This document shows positions 32,853 to 45,981 of a DNA stretch of 64,000 nt, one piece after another. The notes under the pieces were generated by a model, which saw only the letters and a program-made list of their open reading frames with translations, had not been told where the DNA came from and did no database searches. The stretch's first letter is position 1, and each line of letters opens with the position of its first letter. This stretch comes from Oreohelix idahoensis (taxonomy: Eukaryota > Mollusca > Gastropoda > Stylommatophora > Oreohelicidae): contig JAMPIV010015289.1 in the NCBI GenBank assembly GCA_024509875.1, positions 124,001-188,000 on the forward strand, written 5' to 3'. Both the position numbers and the translations under genes were made by a program.

Positions 32853-35343
32853 TGTGGTGGATTTGATGTTATGAATTTGTTGTTAGGTATTAATATGTGA
32901 ATAAATGAGATTAGCTATGAAGGTCCCTGAATATACCCAATAGTATTGTGAACTTTTCAGGGTACCTTTCCGCTACCACTTTTTAAAAATCTCATTCAAT
33001 GTATTTATTATTATAGTAAATGACTTCGTTTAGTGTCTAGGGGTATGAATGTAGAGTGTAATGTATAATAATCCACAAACATACAAACAAATAGTTTATT
33101 ATTCACAACAGCACACAGTACTACCACAATAACATACAAACGACACTCTAAAAGGCTATCTTAATTAAGACTGTGGCTGAATTTTGTGTCAATATGATTT
33201 TACAATTTTATTATCCTGATTCTAATTGATTTGGAATCAGGATTGACAATTTAAAAGTGAAATCAAATAATCATTTACATCAGTCAAATAGCACAATAGA
33301 TCCTCTGTCCATACATAAAATATTTTTCTAATATACGTCTGTAGTGTTCTCCTACTTTAAGGTAATACTGGTAGTACCACTAGGTTGTTGTTTGAAATCC
33401 TACCCTTTTAGTAATGTTTGTTTCTACTTGTCACTTGTGGAACTATTAAATATTTGTCCCAGTTTTATTCACTGTCACTTTTTATATTTCTTCTTTTAAA
33501 GTTCTGTAGTTGAGCTTTCAGGTGCCGAACGAGAACTTATCTTGGCAGTAGAATATAGGTTGAACCTTTCCTCTGCTCGCTTGACAATGTGTTCCCTGTT
33601 TGATAGGCAATGGCCACTAGCATGGGCTCGCAGTAAACCGGCAGAGTCCTGAATCAATCAGTTTTCAAGCGTTTGGTACCACATTAACGTCAGTACCCAG
33701 GACCTCTGAAATGTGAAGGTATGAATCCTTCTTAATATCTAGCATACACTAATAGTCCACAGTTAAGGACATGTACATTACAAACAAACAAAAAGGGTCA
33801 TATCCTTATACAAACCTATGCCACCATTTTCTTTTGATGTGACAATGTACACCAGTATTCCTTTCCCTATTAGTTACAATGCCACTGCAATTCCAGCTGT
33901 AATCTCTTCCATATAATATGATAGGTGTTATGCTCCTTTATGACAATCATACATATTCTTGTAGTTTTACACCTCTCTGACAGTCTATCACATGGTGGAT
34001 CAATCTTTAGGCTTTGCCTCATGTTCGCTATAGACCCACTCATGTCCAGACATATATTATTATTTCACATTCAATTTTTTTATATAAAATACAGATTAAT
34101 AAATGTCAATCTTACCACAATTTTGTTCAATGAAATACACAGAGAGAGTCCGCTGGGAGGACAACATTAGACAATCTTTGAAGGACCGAGGACTAGAATG
34201 GAACCAGGCCAGGAAGAAGACAGCTGATAGAATGGTCTGGCGCTCTCTCTTCCAAACCTCTACACCTCACGGTAGAAGGGGAACGACTAAGTAAGTAAGT
34301 AAGAAATACACAGAGACGATGACTGACACAGTTTCGATCTGTTTTGTTGTCCAGGCTGCCCAAAAATGTATTTGAAAGCACAGCCTGATCTCATCTATCA
34401 CTGGTGAAAATTTTTCTAGAAATGGCGTCCCCCCAACGCTTATTCTGACAATATCGATTCAGTTAGCCAATCACTTTTAATTTTACAAGGGTAAACAGTC
34501 TTTCAAAAAATATCATTCAAACCTTTCTACGTTACTAGGCTATTTATGTTTATTCAAAGGTCAGCCAATAATATTTCGTCTCACTTCAAATGCCACCCAA
34601 TCAGATTCACTGTACTATCTGAGCCTATCCGTCACCTACTTTTTTCCCCAAAAATATGCGATCCACTCTAAGCAGATATGACTTGACCTGACAGTATCTC
34701 TGATCTCTATGTATGGTTTTATCATTATTTGATTAGTTAAGGGACTATTTAGATAACTAATAACATATTCTTGGTCAGCAAGTCTTCAGGTACACGAATC
34801 TACGATTTTCAAGGGGCTAAGTGGTTTGGTTCAAAATTCTATCTTTTTTTCAATGTTAGTTGTTTATTTTTAAACTACCTCTCGTTCACTCTTTTTCCAT
34901 GTACTATCAAGCGAAATACGAGAGCTTAGGTCATTCATAATAAGAGCTTACCATGTTTACATGACCGTAGTGTCTACATTTCTAACTTTTTCATTTTATT
35001 TGGGGAAACCCCTAAGGCAAGGCTTGCCACTGTGCTACAGTTGGCTTTTAGTTTAAAATCAATGCGAAACGAATTAGCATTTCATCTATCCTTGCCCCTC
35101 CTCGTTCCACAATGCATTTTAGGCAAATTTTTTTTTAAACTAGGAAAAGTGGGTGTTTATGTCAAGGACAAATTTGAAAAATTGGGTACCGTTTTGTTCG
35201 GCTATTCGTTAGCAAATAATAATCTGAAGGCGTAGGCGACACCAACCGTTCTAGCAGAAAATTCTTTTGTACTTTCTTATCTTTGCCTTTATGCCCTATA
35301 CTGTTATATATTAATTTATATATTGTATGTAGAAATCACTACA
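32853..35343 (-). repeat. Solo LTR of another Gmr1-like family
   Basis: A 2,491-bp insert with TG..CA ends (TGTGGTGG..CACTACA) and 5-bp target duplication GCTGA (32848-32852 and 35344-35348), missing from the 3' LTR. Its left end resembles the element B LTR (GGATTTGATG, then GAGATTAGCTATGAAGG, then CCGCTACCAC), so it is a minus-strand LTR left by recombination between two LTRs of a relative. Contains CCAAT-like boxes (34455-34620). No internal coding region. Confidence 0.9.
34146..34302 (+). mobile_element. Extremely truncated LINE tail with (TAAG)n end
   Basis: 157 bases inside the solo LTR, flanked by perfect 14-bp duplications GAAATACACAGAGA (34132-34145 and 34303-34316). The frame reads RVRWEDNIRQSLKDRG, then ADRMVWRSLFQ and TPHGRRGTTK, the usual C-terminus of RTE-like LINE proteins, followed by TAAG repeats. 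A remnant of one insertion event. Confidence 0.9.
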
Positions 35344-35983
35344 GCTGACATAGTATACTTCAGTCAGCCTGTTACCAGAAATCCCAGATAAGCAATCGTG
35401 TCTGGGGTATTTGATATCGCAAACAATCCAACTCCCAAAATATAATGTGTAAGACAGGGATGAATCCAAACGTTCGAATAACCTGTACCTTTTTCTAGGA
35501 GCAAGGAATACTTGACACTTTTCTAACTTGACTTATATAAATAATTGTGGGAAAACACAGACTCAATTATATTTGTGAATTAATTGCTGTAAATATTTAT
35601 ATTATCATTTTGAGTTGATTATTCCTGTGTCTAAAAGAATAACAAAGATACAGGAAAATAAATTGTAAAAAATATGTTAAATTGAAAACTTAACCAGTGA
35701 CTTGTTTAATCATTGTTTATTAGTAATAGGTGTAGTTGTTGTCCTGTTTATACACTCCTTCACATTGCATATACCCTAGAAACGTGCTAGACAACATACA
35801 CACACCATTACACTTCAGTAGGGGAAGATATATAATCGGGTGAGGTCATTGGTGGAAGCAAACAGGTACCCTGTAAACTTATATGAATTTAATAAACCTC
35901 AGGGGCTTGCATAGCTGACCTCACACCAGATAGAATTAAAATTAATAATATTTATAGAATAACACCAAATCCACCACATAAAT

Positions 35984-36003
35984 TGGGACGCTCTTCCGGG
36001 AAT
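35984..36003 (+). promoter_or_regulatory. Degraded primer-binding site of element C
   Basis: Five bases after the 5' LTR, TGGGACGCTCTTCCGGGAAT resembles the tRNA-Pro type site of elements B and D with small changes. Position and partial match support the call. Confidence 0.7.
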
Positions 36004-36175
36004 TAATAGTGTTCTTAATACCCTACATAAATTGAGTCACTAGGTTCCAGCATTTGTAGAATATAAAAGTAAAAATAATTTGAGAGTGGTTTGAGATATC
36101 ATTGCCCTTTGTCTTGTGTTTAGTTGGTTAATTAGTTTAAGGTAGTGGATAGCATTTTATATTGTTAACAGTAAA

Positions 36176-39100
36176 ATGGCTGATTTGGCAAAGTACACAT
36201 CTGCTGCTGTGCAGACTGCAAAGGAGATGAATTTAGATGGTCAAGCTCTGATTCAGTATGTGACATCAGAGTGCGACAAGTATATGGATAGGGAAGATAA
36301 GAGGCTAGGGGAAGAAAGAAAGTTAGAAACTGATAGGTTAGCTGAGGAGAAGAGAATTGTGTTAGAAGATGCTAGGGAGCTTAAGAAATTAGAGGCTGAC
36401 AGGGAGGCTGAGATCAAGAGGCTGCAGTTGGAGGAGAAGAAACCTGAGGCTGAAGCTAAGAGGATGGAGGCTGAGAAAGAAGAGAAACGGTTACAAAGGG
36501 AACATGAGTTGCGACTAAGGGAGTTGGAGTTACAAGGCCATGCTCCTGATAATGGAAGTAGCTCATCCACTTCTGACTCTGCTGCAAGCCATGGGGTTTC
36601 ATTCGGACCCCGTTGTAGAAAAAGAGGATGATATTGAATCATTCCTCTCTAGATTTGAGGCAATAGTTACCATGTATGGGCTAGAAAAAGAAAGATGGAG
36701 TATGAAGGTATCTCAGGGGCTTAGGGGAAACTCTTATGAGGTATTCGCCAAACTGAGCAAAGAAGACCAAGATGACTACGACATTCTTAAGCAAGCTCTG
36801 CTAGTTAGATATGAGAAAAATAGCGAATTTTACAGAAAGAAATTTAGGAATGCAAAACTGTTGACTGGAGAGACTTACCATCAGTTCTCTGCACGTTTGG
36901 AGACTTATCTGGAGAAATGGACTGCTCTGGGGAAAACCCAAGATTTAAAGGAAATGATTATGACTGAGCAGTTGAGAGAGTTCATGGCTCCAGACCGGAG
37001 AAAATTTCTCACGGAACAGGGTGCTGAGAGGCTGGGGGAAATCTTAAATGTGGCTGAGCGATATCAGGCAGCCCAGTCGGAGGTAGCAAATATGAAAAAG
37101 CCTATAGACCATAATAAAGCTCCACAAAACCACAACCAACTTAAATTTGAGCTCAGAGATAAGTTTAATAAGGGTAAAGCCTATTATGATAAGCCCAAGT
37201 TTGACCAACGTGATAGAAACCCGCAGTTCAATGATAAGAAAAATTTCCCTCAGGGAAATAAATGGTGTAAGTGGTGCAAGAAATATAATCATGACACCAT
37301 AATGTGTACTCGAAAACCTCCTAACTTTGCTGCAATGAAAACGGGGAGAAAGGGATTAAAGGTTAAACCTAGTGGACAGCAGGAACCCTATCACCCCCCA
37401 GTTTGTGAGGATGTTGTATGTAATGGTGTCACCATTAGGTGCCTTTACGATACTGGATTGGATTTTGATTCTGTTGTGAGTTCTCACCTGGTGCAAGCTG
37501 ATCAATACACCACAGAAACAGTGGAGATTCAAGCGGCAACCAAGGATGTAGCAACCATGACACTTCCCATCGCCAGGATACATGTGAAAACTCGCTGTGG
37601 AAGGAGTAATCAAGGCAGCAGTGATAAACGAACCCATCTACCCTCTGATATTGGGGTGTCTTTATGTATTCTTGGGAAATCCCAGGAAACCTGTGATCAT
37701 GGCAACAGTGCAGACCAGGTCACAGTCACGAAAGGAGGAGGATGAACCTATAAATACTCATCCAGAGGAGATGAGGAAGGCACAGGCGGAAGATAAGTCA
37801 CTCAAGCCGTGCTTTAATAAATTACCTAAGTGCCATACACCTCCTACGAAAGGAGACTACTATATGAAGAATAAACTGTTGTATAGGAAGGCCGGAACTG
37901 GATCCAATGGTCACGGACAGCTGGTTCTTCCTACTTCGTATAGGAAGAAAGTGTTGGAACTAGGGCACGCGATTCCTTTCAGTGGTCATATGGGGATCAG
38001 TGCAACAGGACAGCGTATAGCTTGTCATTACTTCTGGCCAGGGATAACCGAAGATATAAAAGGATATGCGAAATCCTGTCCAGAGTGTCAAAGGGTAGCT
38101 CCAAAGCATTGGACTGCTCCTGCAACTCTATGGGAGATGCCCATAGTGGGAACCCCTTTTGAGAGGTTTGCAGTGGATATTGTGGGACCTCTCACTCGAA
38201 CCAAGAGGAGGAACAGTTATATTCTCACTCTGGTGGACACTTGTTCGATGTGGGAAGAGGCGGTAGCCCTGTCATCTATAGATTCAAAGCATGTGGCAGA
38301 GGCATTACTCACCATATTCACAAGGTTAGGTTTCCCGCACCAAAGCTTGACTGATAACGGCTCTCAGTTCAAGGGGAGACTAACGGAAGAAGTTTTCAGG
38401 ATCTTCCAGGCCAAGCACTTTCATTGTAGCCAGTACCATCCCCAAGGGAACGGCCAGGTAGAGAGGTTCAATGGGACGCTCATTTCTATCCTGAGAATGC
38501 TGGCACATGAGAAACCTGATTAATGGGACCAATTTTGCCCGCTGCGTTGTTTGCGTATCGGGAAGTTCCACATAATTCAACCGGGATGGCACCCGCAACC
38601 CTGTTATTTGGGAGGCCAATAAAAGGTCCATTGGAAGCCGTGTTAAGGACATGGACTGATGAGAAGGCAGAGGAAACTGTTACCTCATCATATAACTATG
38701 TGAACGAGCTGACCACTCGTCTTAAAACTGGCTGGAAACTGGCAAATGACAATCTCAGACAAGCCAGAAAGAAACATGCTGCTTATTTTAACAAGAAAGC
38801 AAAGGATAGAGAGCTAAATGTGGGAGAGAAGGTGCCCCTTCTTCTACCCGGCAGGAGTAACAAGTTACAAATTGGATGGCAAGGGCCATACGCGGTTCTA
38901 AAAAGGATATCTATAACTAATTATAAAATCAACAAAAAAGGTAAGGAGAAAATTTATCATGTGAATCTCCTAAAGAAATACCTGGAAAGAGAGATCCAGG
39001 ATGAGACACATCTCATGACCTTGTCGATAGCCACTGGAATGAAAAAGGAACCACTCACCTCTCACGAGTATCCCTTGAAAACAGGTGAAACACAGGCCCA

Positions 39101-40538
39101 GGTGAAGATCAGTAAGCACCTGACTAAAGCCCAGAGTGAGCAGGTTCAAAAGGTTCTGATTGAACATACAGACGTGTTAACAGATAAGCCGGGGCATACA
39201 AATCTGTTAGAATATGACATGAAACTTATAGACCCTACACCGATCTGTATGAGAGCCTATACAATCCCGTTTGCCAAGGAGAAAGCTTTGAGAGAGAAAA
39301 TTGATTATTTGTTGAAAGAAGGGATTATCTCTCACAGTGAGTCTCCATATAGTTCCAGTGTGGTTTTGCTGAGAAAACCATCTGGAGAACATAGACTGTG
39401 CATCGATTACAGGAAACTGAATTCGGTCACAGAGAATCAGGTGGATCCATTGCCTGATACCAATCAGCTGTTTGCCAGGCTGAACAAGGCAAAATATTTT
39501 TCTAAGGTGGATCTTAGCAAAGGCTATTATCAAATTCCAGTGAAGCCTGAGGTTCGACCTTATTTAGCCTTTAGCACCTCGGAAGGCCATTATGAATTCA
39601 ACATGCTACCATTTGGCTTGAAAAACGCCCGGAGTGTGTTTTCCAGAATGATGCGCAAGTTATTGGATCCACTGAATAATCCATGTATAACAAATTTCAT
39701 GGACGACATCCTTATTGCTACTGAGACATTCGAAGAACACATAAACTCTCTGAATATGCTATTTAATAGGCTCAGAGAAGCAAATTTGACGGCTAGACCA
39801 ACCAAATGTTGTGTGAGGTGTAAAGAACTTGAATTCTTGGGACATACAGTGTATCAGGCAAACATGACCCCTGACCCCAAGAACCTGGATAAATTGCAAA
39901 AAGCACCAAGGCCACAAACAAAAAAAGATGTGAGGTCTGTTGTATCTTTATGTGGATTTTATCAAAAATACATAAAGAAATTTAACTCTATTTGTGCACC
40001 GCTGACAGACTTAACTAGAAAAGGTCAACCTGATAAAATCATTTGGTCCGCGCAGTGTGAATTGGCATACCAAGAGCTAAAAGATAAACTCACTAGCAAA
40101 CCGATATTGAAATTGCCTGATTTAAGTCAGGAATTTGTGGTGAGAACGGATGCTAGCAACGCAGGATTAGGAGCCACATTGTTACAGAGGACCACCTCAC
40201 AGGATGGAGAACTGAACCCAGTTGCTTATGCTAGCCGCAAGTTGAACAAAGCGGAAAAAAACTACTCAACCAGTGAAAAAGAGTGTTTAGCGTTAATTTG
40301 GGCCATAAAGAAGTTTCAAATTTATCTTTATGGTAGGTCATTTGTGGTGCAAACAGATCACAAGCCGCTCGTGTTCTTGTCCCAGGCCAAGCATGAAAAT
40401 TCTAGACTATTACGCTGGTCTTTATTGATCCAACCTTATACATTTTCCATCGAATATATACCCGGTTCGGAAAACGTGGGAGCGGATTTCCTGAGTAGAC
40501 ATCCTTGTGAGGAAAATCAGGAAAAACCTAGGGAATAG
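36176..40538 (+). pseudogene. Gag-PR-IN-RT-RNase H polyprotein of element C (frameshifted)
   Basis: The ATG at 36176 starts Gag (MADLAKYTSAAV, SECDKYMDRED, then a Glu/Lys/Arg coiled coil). A frameshift near 36595 moves to the frame of 36540-37745, with the capsid-like region, a CCHC knuckle (CKWCKKYNHDTIMC) and protease active site CLYDTGLD. A two-base loss near 37591 moves to 37597-38523: protease end, integrase zinc motif (HAIPFSGHMG, CPEC), D,D,E core (AVDIVGP, TDNGSQF, GQVERF). A TAA at 38521 plus a one-base loss near 38533 lead into 38523-40538: GPY module, RT (KVDLSKGYYQ, FMDDILIAT) and RNase H (RTDASN, TDHKPL, NVGADFLSRHP). In the apparent ancestor all domains were in one frame. The order PR-IN-RT-RH defines a Gmr1-like gypsy element. 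Confidence 0.94.
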
Positions 40539-40593
40539 TACTTATTGGCGCTAAATTGTCTCACAGATAATAACTTGCAATGAATGCATGTTT

Positions 40594-40607
40594 TAGGAAG
40601 GGAGGTA
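40594..40607 (+). promoter_or_regulatory. Polypurine tract of element C
   Basis: AGGAAGGGAGGTA immediately before the 3' LTR start TGTAGTAATATC, about 55 bases after the pol stop. Confidence 0.8.
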
Positions 40608-43027
40608 TGTAGTAATATCTGTGAGACAAACGCTAATTTCCATAGAATTGTACTCCCAAAATGCTAGTAAATAAAACAGCCCGTGTGTTAGTGACTAACA
40701 GCTTCTACTATGCCAGTCGGGAATCCAATGTATGCTGTAGAAATGCTGGTTAATTATCTCGCTAGCAAAGCCACTAGATTTTAGTACCGCTTGCGTGAAA
40801 CTAACGTCACAGTTCAAGCCTAGCCTTCAAAGCAAGAGAGAGAGAGAGAGAGAAGAAAACGTGTAAAAACGAATACACGAAGGCATAAAATTGAGAGATA
40901 AATGTCGTAGCATGGCAGAAACGCGACGTCACAAGTTGCAGACCCCCCTTTTTCTCGACACGCGTTAGTGGCACATATTCACGCTGTTAGAATCGTCAGC
41001 CGATATAAACACACACACAAGTCGCATTTCTAGCTAGAAGTAGTGCTAAAGTAGTGATTCTACAAACGTGTTGTTAAAAATTTGGTAACGTACTACAAGG
41101 ATCTGCTGCGTTCTGCATGAGAGCGATAGTTAAAAATAAAAGGAAAAAATTAAGGTTAACGTGAGATTTTTTGAATATGCAGTACTGAATGGGGGGATGA
41201 GACGGAGTATCGGACTAGGAGTATCACTAGTCGTGTTTACAAATTTGAATAGGAGGGATAATAATATTTTTTTTGAAGCATTGTAGAAATAAAACGATAC
41301 TAGGCATTAGAAATAAATACAAGAATAAAATAATGTAATGACTGTGCGATAGATAACAACAGGATCAATAAGTATGTATCAGAATTTAAAACTATTAAGA
41401 AATAAAGAAGTTGGACAGAAGACAGATAGACGAACGGACTTGAAAATCTTTCTCAGTTTGCCCGTAGTGGGGGTAGAGGGGAAGGAGTCCTAATTTTGAA
41501 TATTTGAGGTCAGTTTTGAAAAAAAGAACGCTAGAAGCCAAACGGTCCCTGATTGGCTGTGGTGTAATATACTAACGATTGAATAAAAGCAATTAGTAGT
41601 TGGTATTCGGGGCCACTTGTTAAAAAGAATTCATTCACTAAAGTTGTTTTAAGACAAGAAAGGAGTACATTCTTGTTTGCTATTCTGCACTAGCAGCGAT
41701 CTGGATTGTTGCCATATATCGCAATATTCAACTGTTTAGTGTGTAAATTTCTTTGATGCGGTAAGAATGAAAACCTTTATATTGTCAATTTTATCATTAT
41801 TATGTATGCATTATTGAATCAGTATGAACCTTATGGGGGAAAACGTTTATCTAGAGAGAAGTCAACATCGAACACTGTGTTGTTTCACAGCGTTGTTAGG
41901 AAATGTATTAACCCGTTGTAGAAAAGCCAGACAGGCTTTCTACCATATTGGGAAAAAAGAAAATTAAATATTAATGAAAAAAATGTTGTATTATGACATA
42001 AGACCAGGAAGATAACTGGCCGTCTTCTTCAGCAAGTCACCGTGATTGTACATGACTTGATATTATTAATGTAAATTGTTTCCTTTGTTAATGGTTTGAA
42101 AGTTATTTATCCAACCAAATTGAGAACGTTAACTAATTGTTTAGTTACCATACTGATGTCTGATGATATTGCAAATGTTAGAGTAGGGAAAGAGAGAGAC
42201 TATTAGATGCTGAGTTGGACACATTTATATTGTTGGCACACAGGGTTTCTTCTACGCCTTAACCTTCCCAAAGAGAGCTCAGGTGATCAAATACCGGCCC
42301 ATAAGGTCTGCAGTGAGGCCATATCTACTGAGTGCCTGCACATAAATATATTACAAGAAGCAGAAGCGTGACTTGGCAGTGGAAGCTGACATAGTATACT
42401 TCAGTCAGCCTGTTACCAGAAATCCCAGATAAGCAATCGTGTCTGGGGTATTTGATATCGCAAACAATCCAACTCTCAATTTCCCAAAATATAATGTGTC
42501 AGACAGTGATGAATCCAAACGTTCGAATAACCTGTACCTTTTTCTAGGAGCAAGGAATACTTGACACTTTTCTAACTTGACTTATATAAATAATTGTGGG
42601 AAAACACAGACTCAATTATATTTGTGAATTAATTGCTGTAAATATTTATATTATCATTTTGAGTTGATTATTCCTGTGTCTAAAAGAATAACAAAGATAC
42701 AGGAAAATAAATTGTAAAAAATATGTTAAATTGAAAACTTAACCAGTGACTTGTTTAATCATTGTTTATTAGTAATAGGTGTAGTTGTTGTCCTGTTTAT
42801 ACACTCCATCACATTGCATATACCCTAGAAACGTGCTAGACAACATACACACACCATTACACTTCAGTAGGGGAAGATATATAATCGGGTGAGGTCATTG
42901 GTGGAAGCAAACAGGTACCCTGTAAACTTATATGAATTTAATAAACCTCACGGGCTTGCATAGCTGACCTCATACCAGAAAGAATTAAAATTAGTAATAT
43001 TTATAGAATAACACCAAATCCACCACA
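40608..43027 (+). repeat. 3' LTR of element C
   Basis: 2,420 bp, the uninterrupted version of the LTR. Ends CCACCACA then the CTGTA duplication. AATAAA at about 42940 followed by GCATAGCTGACCTCA marks the likely R/U5 region. Point differences from the 5' copy are scattered, with two clustered mismatched patches near 42086 and 42235. Confidence 0.93.
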
Positions 43028-43646
43028 CTGTAATAATAAATAGTCATCATAAACTGTAGCCACGAGGGCAAGTTCGGGGCACAGCGGATTGATCAACCGC
43101 TTGCTTGTCACATTGATTACGGAAACAACAATTAATATTCTGTTGTACCAATAAACGCCTTTAGGCGTAACGGAACAACGGATAATTTCTTGTTGCCCTA
43201 AGACGCCGCAAGGCGTAATGGCCACTGACTACTTGGTCGGTCTTTGGCTAAGGACGGAAGAAGAAGAAGAAGATAAACTGTAGCAACAAATAATCACCGT
43301 GACAATAGATAGTCATCAATAAACTGTAGCAACAAATAGTCACTGTAATAATAAATAGTCATTAATAAACTGTAGCAACAAATAGTCACTGTAATAATAA
43401 ATAGTCATCCATAAACTGTAGCAACAAATAGTCACCGTAATAATAAATAGTCATCAATAAACTGTAGCAACAAATAGTCACTGTAATAATAAATAGTCAT
43501 CAATAAACTGTAGCAAAAAATAGTCACCGTAATAATAAATAGTCATCAATAAACTGTAGCAACAATTAGTCACCGTAATAACAAATAGTCACCAATAAAC
43601 TGTAGCAACAAATAGTCACCGTAATAATAAATAGTCATCAATAAAC
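43028..43646 (+). repeat. 46-bp minisatellite, right of element C
   Basis: About eight units of the array that starts at 30448, interrupted at 43061-43272 by a retroposon. The direct repeats have no unique spacers and are not a CRISPR array. Confidence 0.93.
43061..43272 (+). mobile_element. 5'-truncated copy of the (GAA)n-tailed retroposon
   Basis: Matches the 3' half of 27457-27859, from CACGAGGGCAAGTTCGGGG to a GAA tail, with few differences. Flanked by ATAAACTGTAGC (43049-43060 and 43273-43284). That sequence is also part of the minisatellite unit, so the target duplication is probable but not unique. Confidence 0.85.
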
Positions 43647-45092
43647 CACAGAAAGGAAACTTAGACCTCAGGCTAGAAACAAACAATATACGTTCTTCAG
43701 GAATGCTTTGAGAAGAAAAAACGGAAATTTATCGCGACAACAGAAAAGATTGAAGGAAAAACAAATGAGAGAACATACTGGATAGTCTGACATCAGGGTA
43801 GTACTAGAGGCAGGATGTTGTAGATAGACATGATCGACTACGCCAGAATGCATGGTACTTGAAGAAGGTAAAGGCATACATATTTAAGCTAGGAAGTGAA
43901 GGAAAGTGTTGGTGCCATTGACAACACAGCAATCTTTACGGCCAGGACCACCAGGGTGTGATTGACATCCAGGTCACTGAAAGCAGATCCTTTTCCTTGG
44001 GTGACAAAAATCGGCCTGATGTTAAATATCGCTTTAATCTATCACATGGCGTGCCTTCACGCGGCATAAACATCAACATTCCTGTCTCTTACACACAGAA
44101 ACATATACAGACACACCAACACACACTTACACGTACATACATGCGTGCCTGCATGCAGGCATACATACATACTTTCATACAAACATACATCCCCCCCCCA
44201 CCCTTTTCTTAGTGCGGGGCTTCACACAAAGGGACTAGCTGCAGGGGTGGTTCCATGATCCGCAGGGAGCGCAAAGGAAAATCATGATATTATATATATA
44301 CAATTTTGTTTTCTCCTTCACTATTCATGGTACAAAGGAAAATCATGATATTATATATATACAATTTTGTTTTCTCCTTCACTATTCATGGTACCGGTGT
44401 GTACTGTTTATATTCCCCCTATACCTCCATTAATTCACGTGTATTTCAGCATTACTCATTATATTATTAATTCCTAATTGACCTTCCTGTTCATTCGTAT
44501 TCATTTTTCAGCACGTTGTGTCATTTACCTGTTGATGTCTATTATTTTACTTCTTTCTTTGTCTTTTCGCCGCCCGCATCTTTTCCCAGCTCCTTCTGTT
44601 TAATATTGCTTCTAGTTGTTAAAAACATCTTGGCGGTACTTTCACTGGGATTTTCCTAAGTAGTAACAATGTTTCTACCCTTACTTACTAGAGCGGGTAC
44701 AGCATTTCTACTTACGGATGGCTTCATTATCAATGATATCTGAAGCATTTAATTTAGTTCTGTTCATTTTCCTTTCTACATTGTTATCGTTGTATTGTCC
44801 CAGATACAGATTTTTCAGCTATTTAGTAGGCAATTTTTTTGTTTGTTTGTTAAAAACTTTTAGCTAATTTGATACGATCGTTATTTGAATGTTTCAAATC
44901 TTTTAGCGATTTGTTCTGAAATTTTGCACACGACCCTCTCTCGTGGTACATTTAAAACTTCTAACATTTGAAGGAACCCACATACCCAAAATTAAAGCTG
45001 AAAAAAAAAAAAATCATAGAATTTGTACAAAATTACAGCTGTCGATGGATCACATAAATTAATGATGTTTACACAATATTGGGAACTTGATG
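43647..45092. other. Unassigned stretch with a 61-bp tandem duplication
   Basis: No gene recognised. 44271-44393 holds two tandem copies of a 61-bp unit (CAAAGGAAAATCATGATATT start). 44080-44190 is rich in CA/TA-type repeats (ACATACAT), giving a false 84-codon frame. Confidence 0.5.
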
Positions 45093-45225
45093 ACAGAACG
45101 TGGTGTCGTTGTACATAAAATTGCGAATAGGCTCACAGAACTTGGTGATGTACACAATCTTTTGAGTAGGATCACAGAACTTAGTGACGTACACAAACTT
45201 GTGAGTATGATCACAGAACTTGGAG
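45093..45225 (+). repeat. 39-bp tandem repeat with open frame
   Basis: About 3.4 units around CACAGAACTTGGTGATGTAC, period 39, encoding a Leu/Val-rich 13-residue repeat (ITELSDVHKLVSM) within an 83-codon frame at 45087-45338. Period divisible by three explains the open frame; no gene context supports it. Confidence 0.75.
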
Positions 45226-45981
45226 CAACAATCCATTTAAAGACTCTTTTAGTGGATTTGGTAACAGCATTAAAACCTGTGTTTTCTTTGACTTGTTTGT
45301 TTTGTCAAAGAAAGGCACCAATTCCGTGTTTTTGTTAACCCTGTCGTCGTTCTTCATGACAGAAATGCTAGCACTAGCAAACTCTCTTGAAATAATCCTC
45401 ATATTAGTAATTGTCTAAGTGACACTTCCTGCAACAAACAATAAAAAATCCGAATCCAACCAGATTTTCGGGAAAATACAGGTAAGCTGCGAATTGCACC
45501 TTGAACGCTAAATTAAAGAATGCGCATGCCTTGCAAACTATTCATTGTGCATTTTCGGGAAAATATGGCAACGGCGCAGATTGCACCGTGACAGCCGAAC
45601 TGAGCATCCAATACCATAATTTCCGCCGTAAGGTACTTCGGTCGGTCGGTCTGTCACACATTGCACACCTTCATTTGAGCACTTTTTTCTATTTTCTATT
45701 TTCGAGAGAGTACATTAACTTTCGAGCACAGCTAAGGGGGTGCAACTGTGTTTGAAAGTTAGACAATAATTGTATTGTTTCCCCTCTCGCGAAAAAAGCA
45801 AAGTGTGACGGTGTGCATTAAATCAACAGACAATCAAGTTATTCTTCTGTCTAGTTTCATTCGGGAAACGGATTTAACTCATCCTTTTTCTTAAAAATAA
45901 CCTTAAAATGTAAGTTTTTGATTGTTTCTTCAAGACAAAATTTTAATTTAAAGTATTGCACCCCCTGCAGACCCTCTGTCC
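45226..45981. other. Unassigned stretch
   Basis: GC is slightly higher at 45480-45640. No recognisable gene or element. Confidence 0.4.

Larger units (their letters stand above)
30749..35978 (+). repeat. 5' LTR of element C, enlarged by insertions
   Basis: Begins TGTAGTAATATCTGTGAG and ends AATCCACCACA, matching 40608-43027. Relative to that copy it contains an extra block at about 30930-31238 and a solo LTR at 32853-35343. Near its end lie a conserved GCATAGCTGACCTCA block and an upstream AATAAA. A CCAAT-type box (GATTGGCTGTGG) is near 31998. Confidence 0.92.
30749..43027 (+). mobile_element. Gmr1-like element C (complete, nested insertions)
   Basis: A 12,279-bp element bounded by TG..CA LTRs and a 5-bp target duplication CTGTA (30744-30748 and 43028-43032) within a 46-bp minisatellite. 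The 5' LTR is 5,230 bp because of later insertions; the 3' LTR is 2,420 bp. Coding part runs 36176-40538 in the order Gag, protease, integrase, RT, RNase H. It is dead because of several small indels and a stop. Confidence 0.94.

Noticed and set aside
30749..43027. Endogenous retrovirus with envelope gene
   Set aside because: Only about 70 bases separate the RNase H stop from the 3' LTR in element C, so there is no room for env; A and B likewise.
43958..44212. 84-codon plus-strand frame
   Set aside because: Half of it is a CA/TA-type simple repeat, with no recognisable domain.
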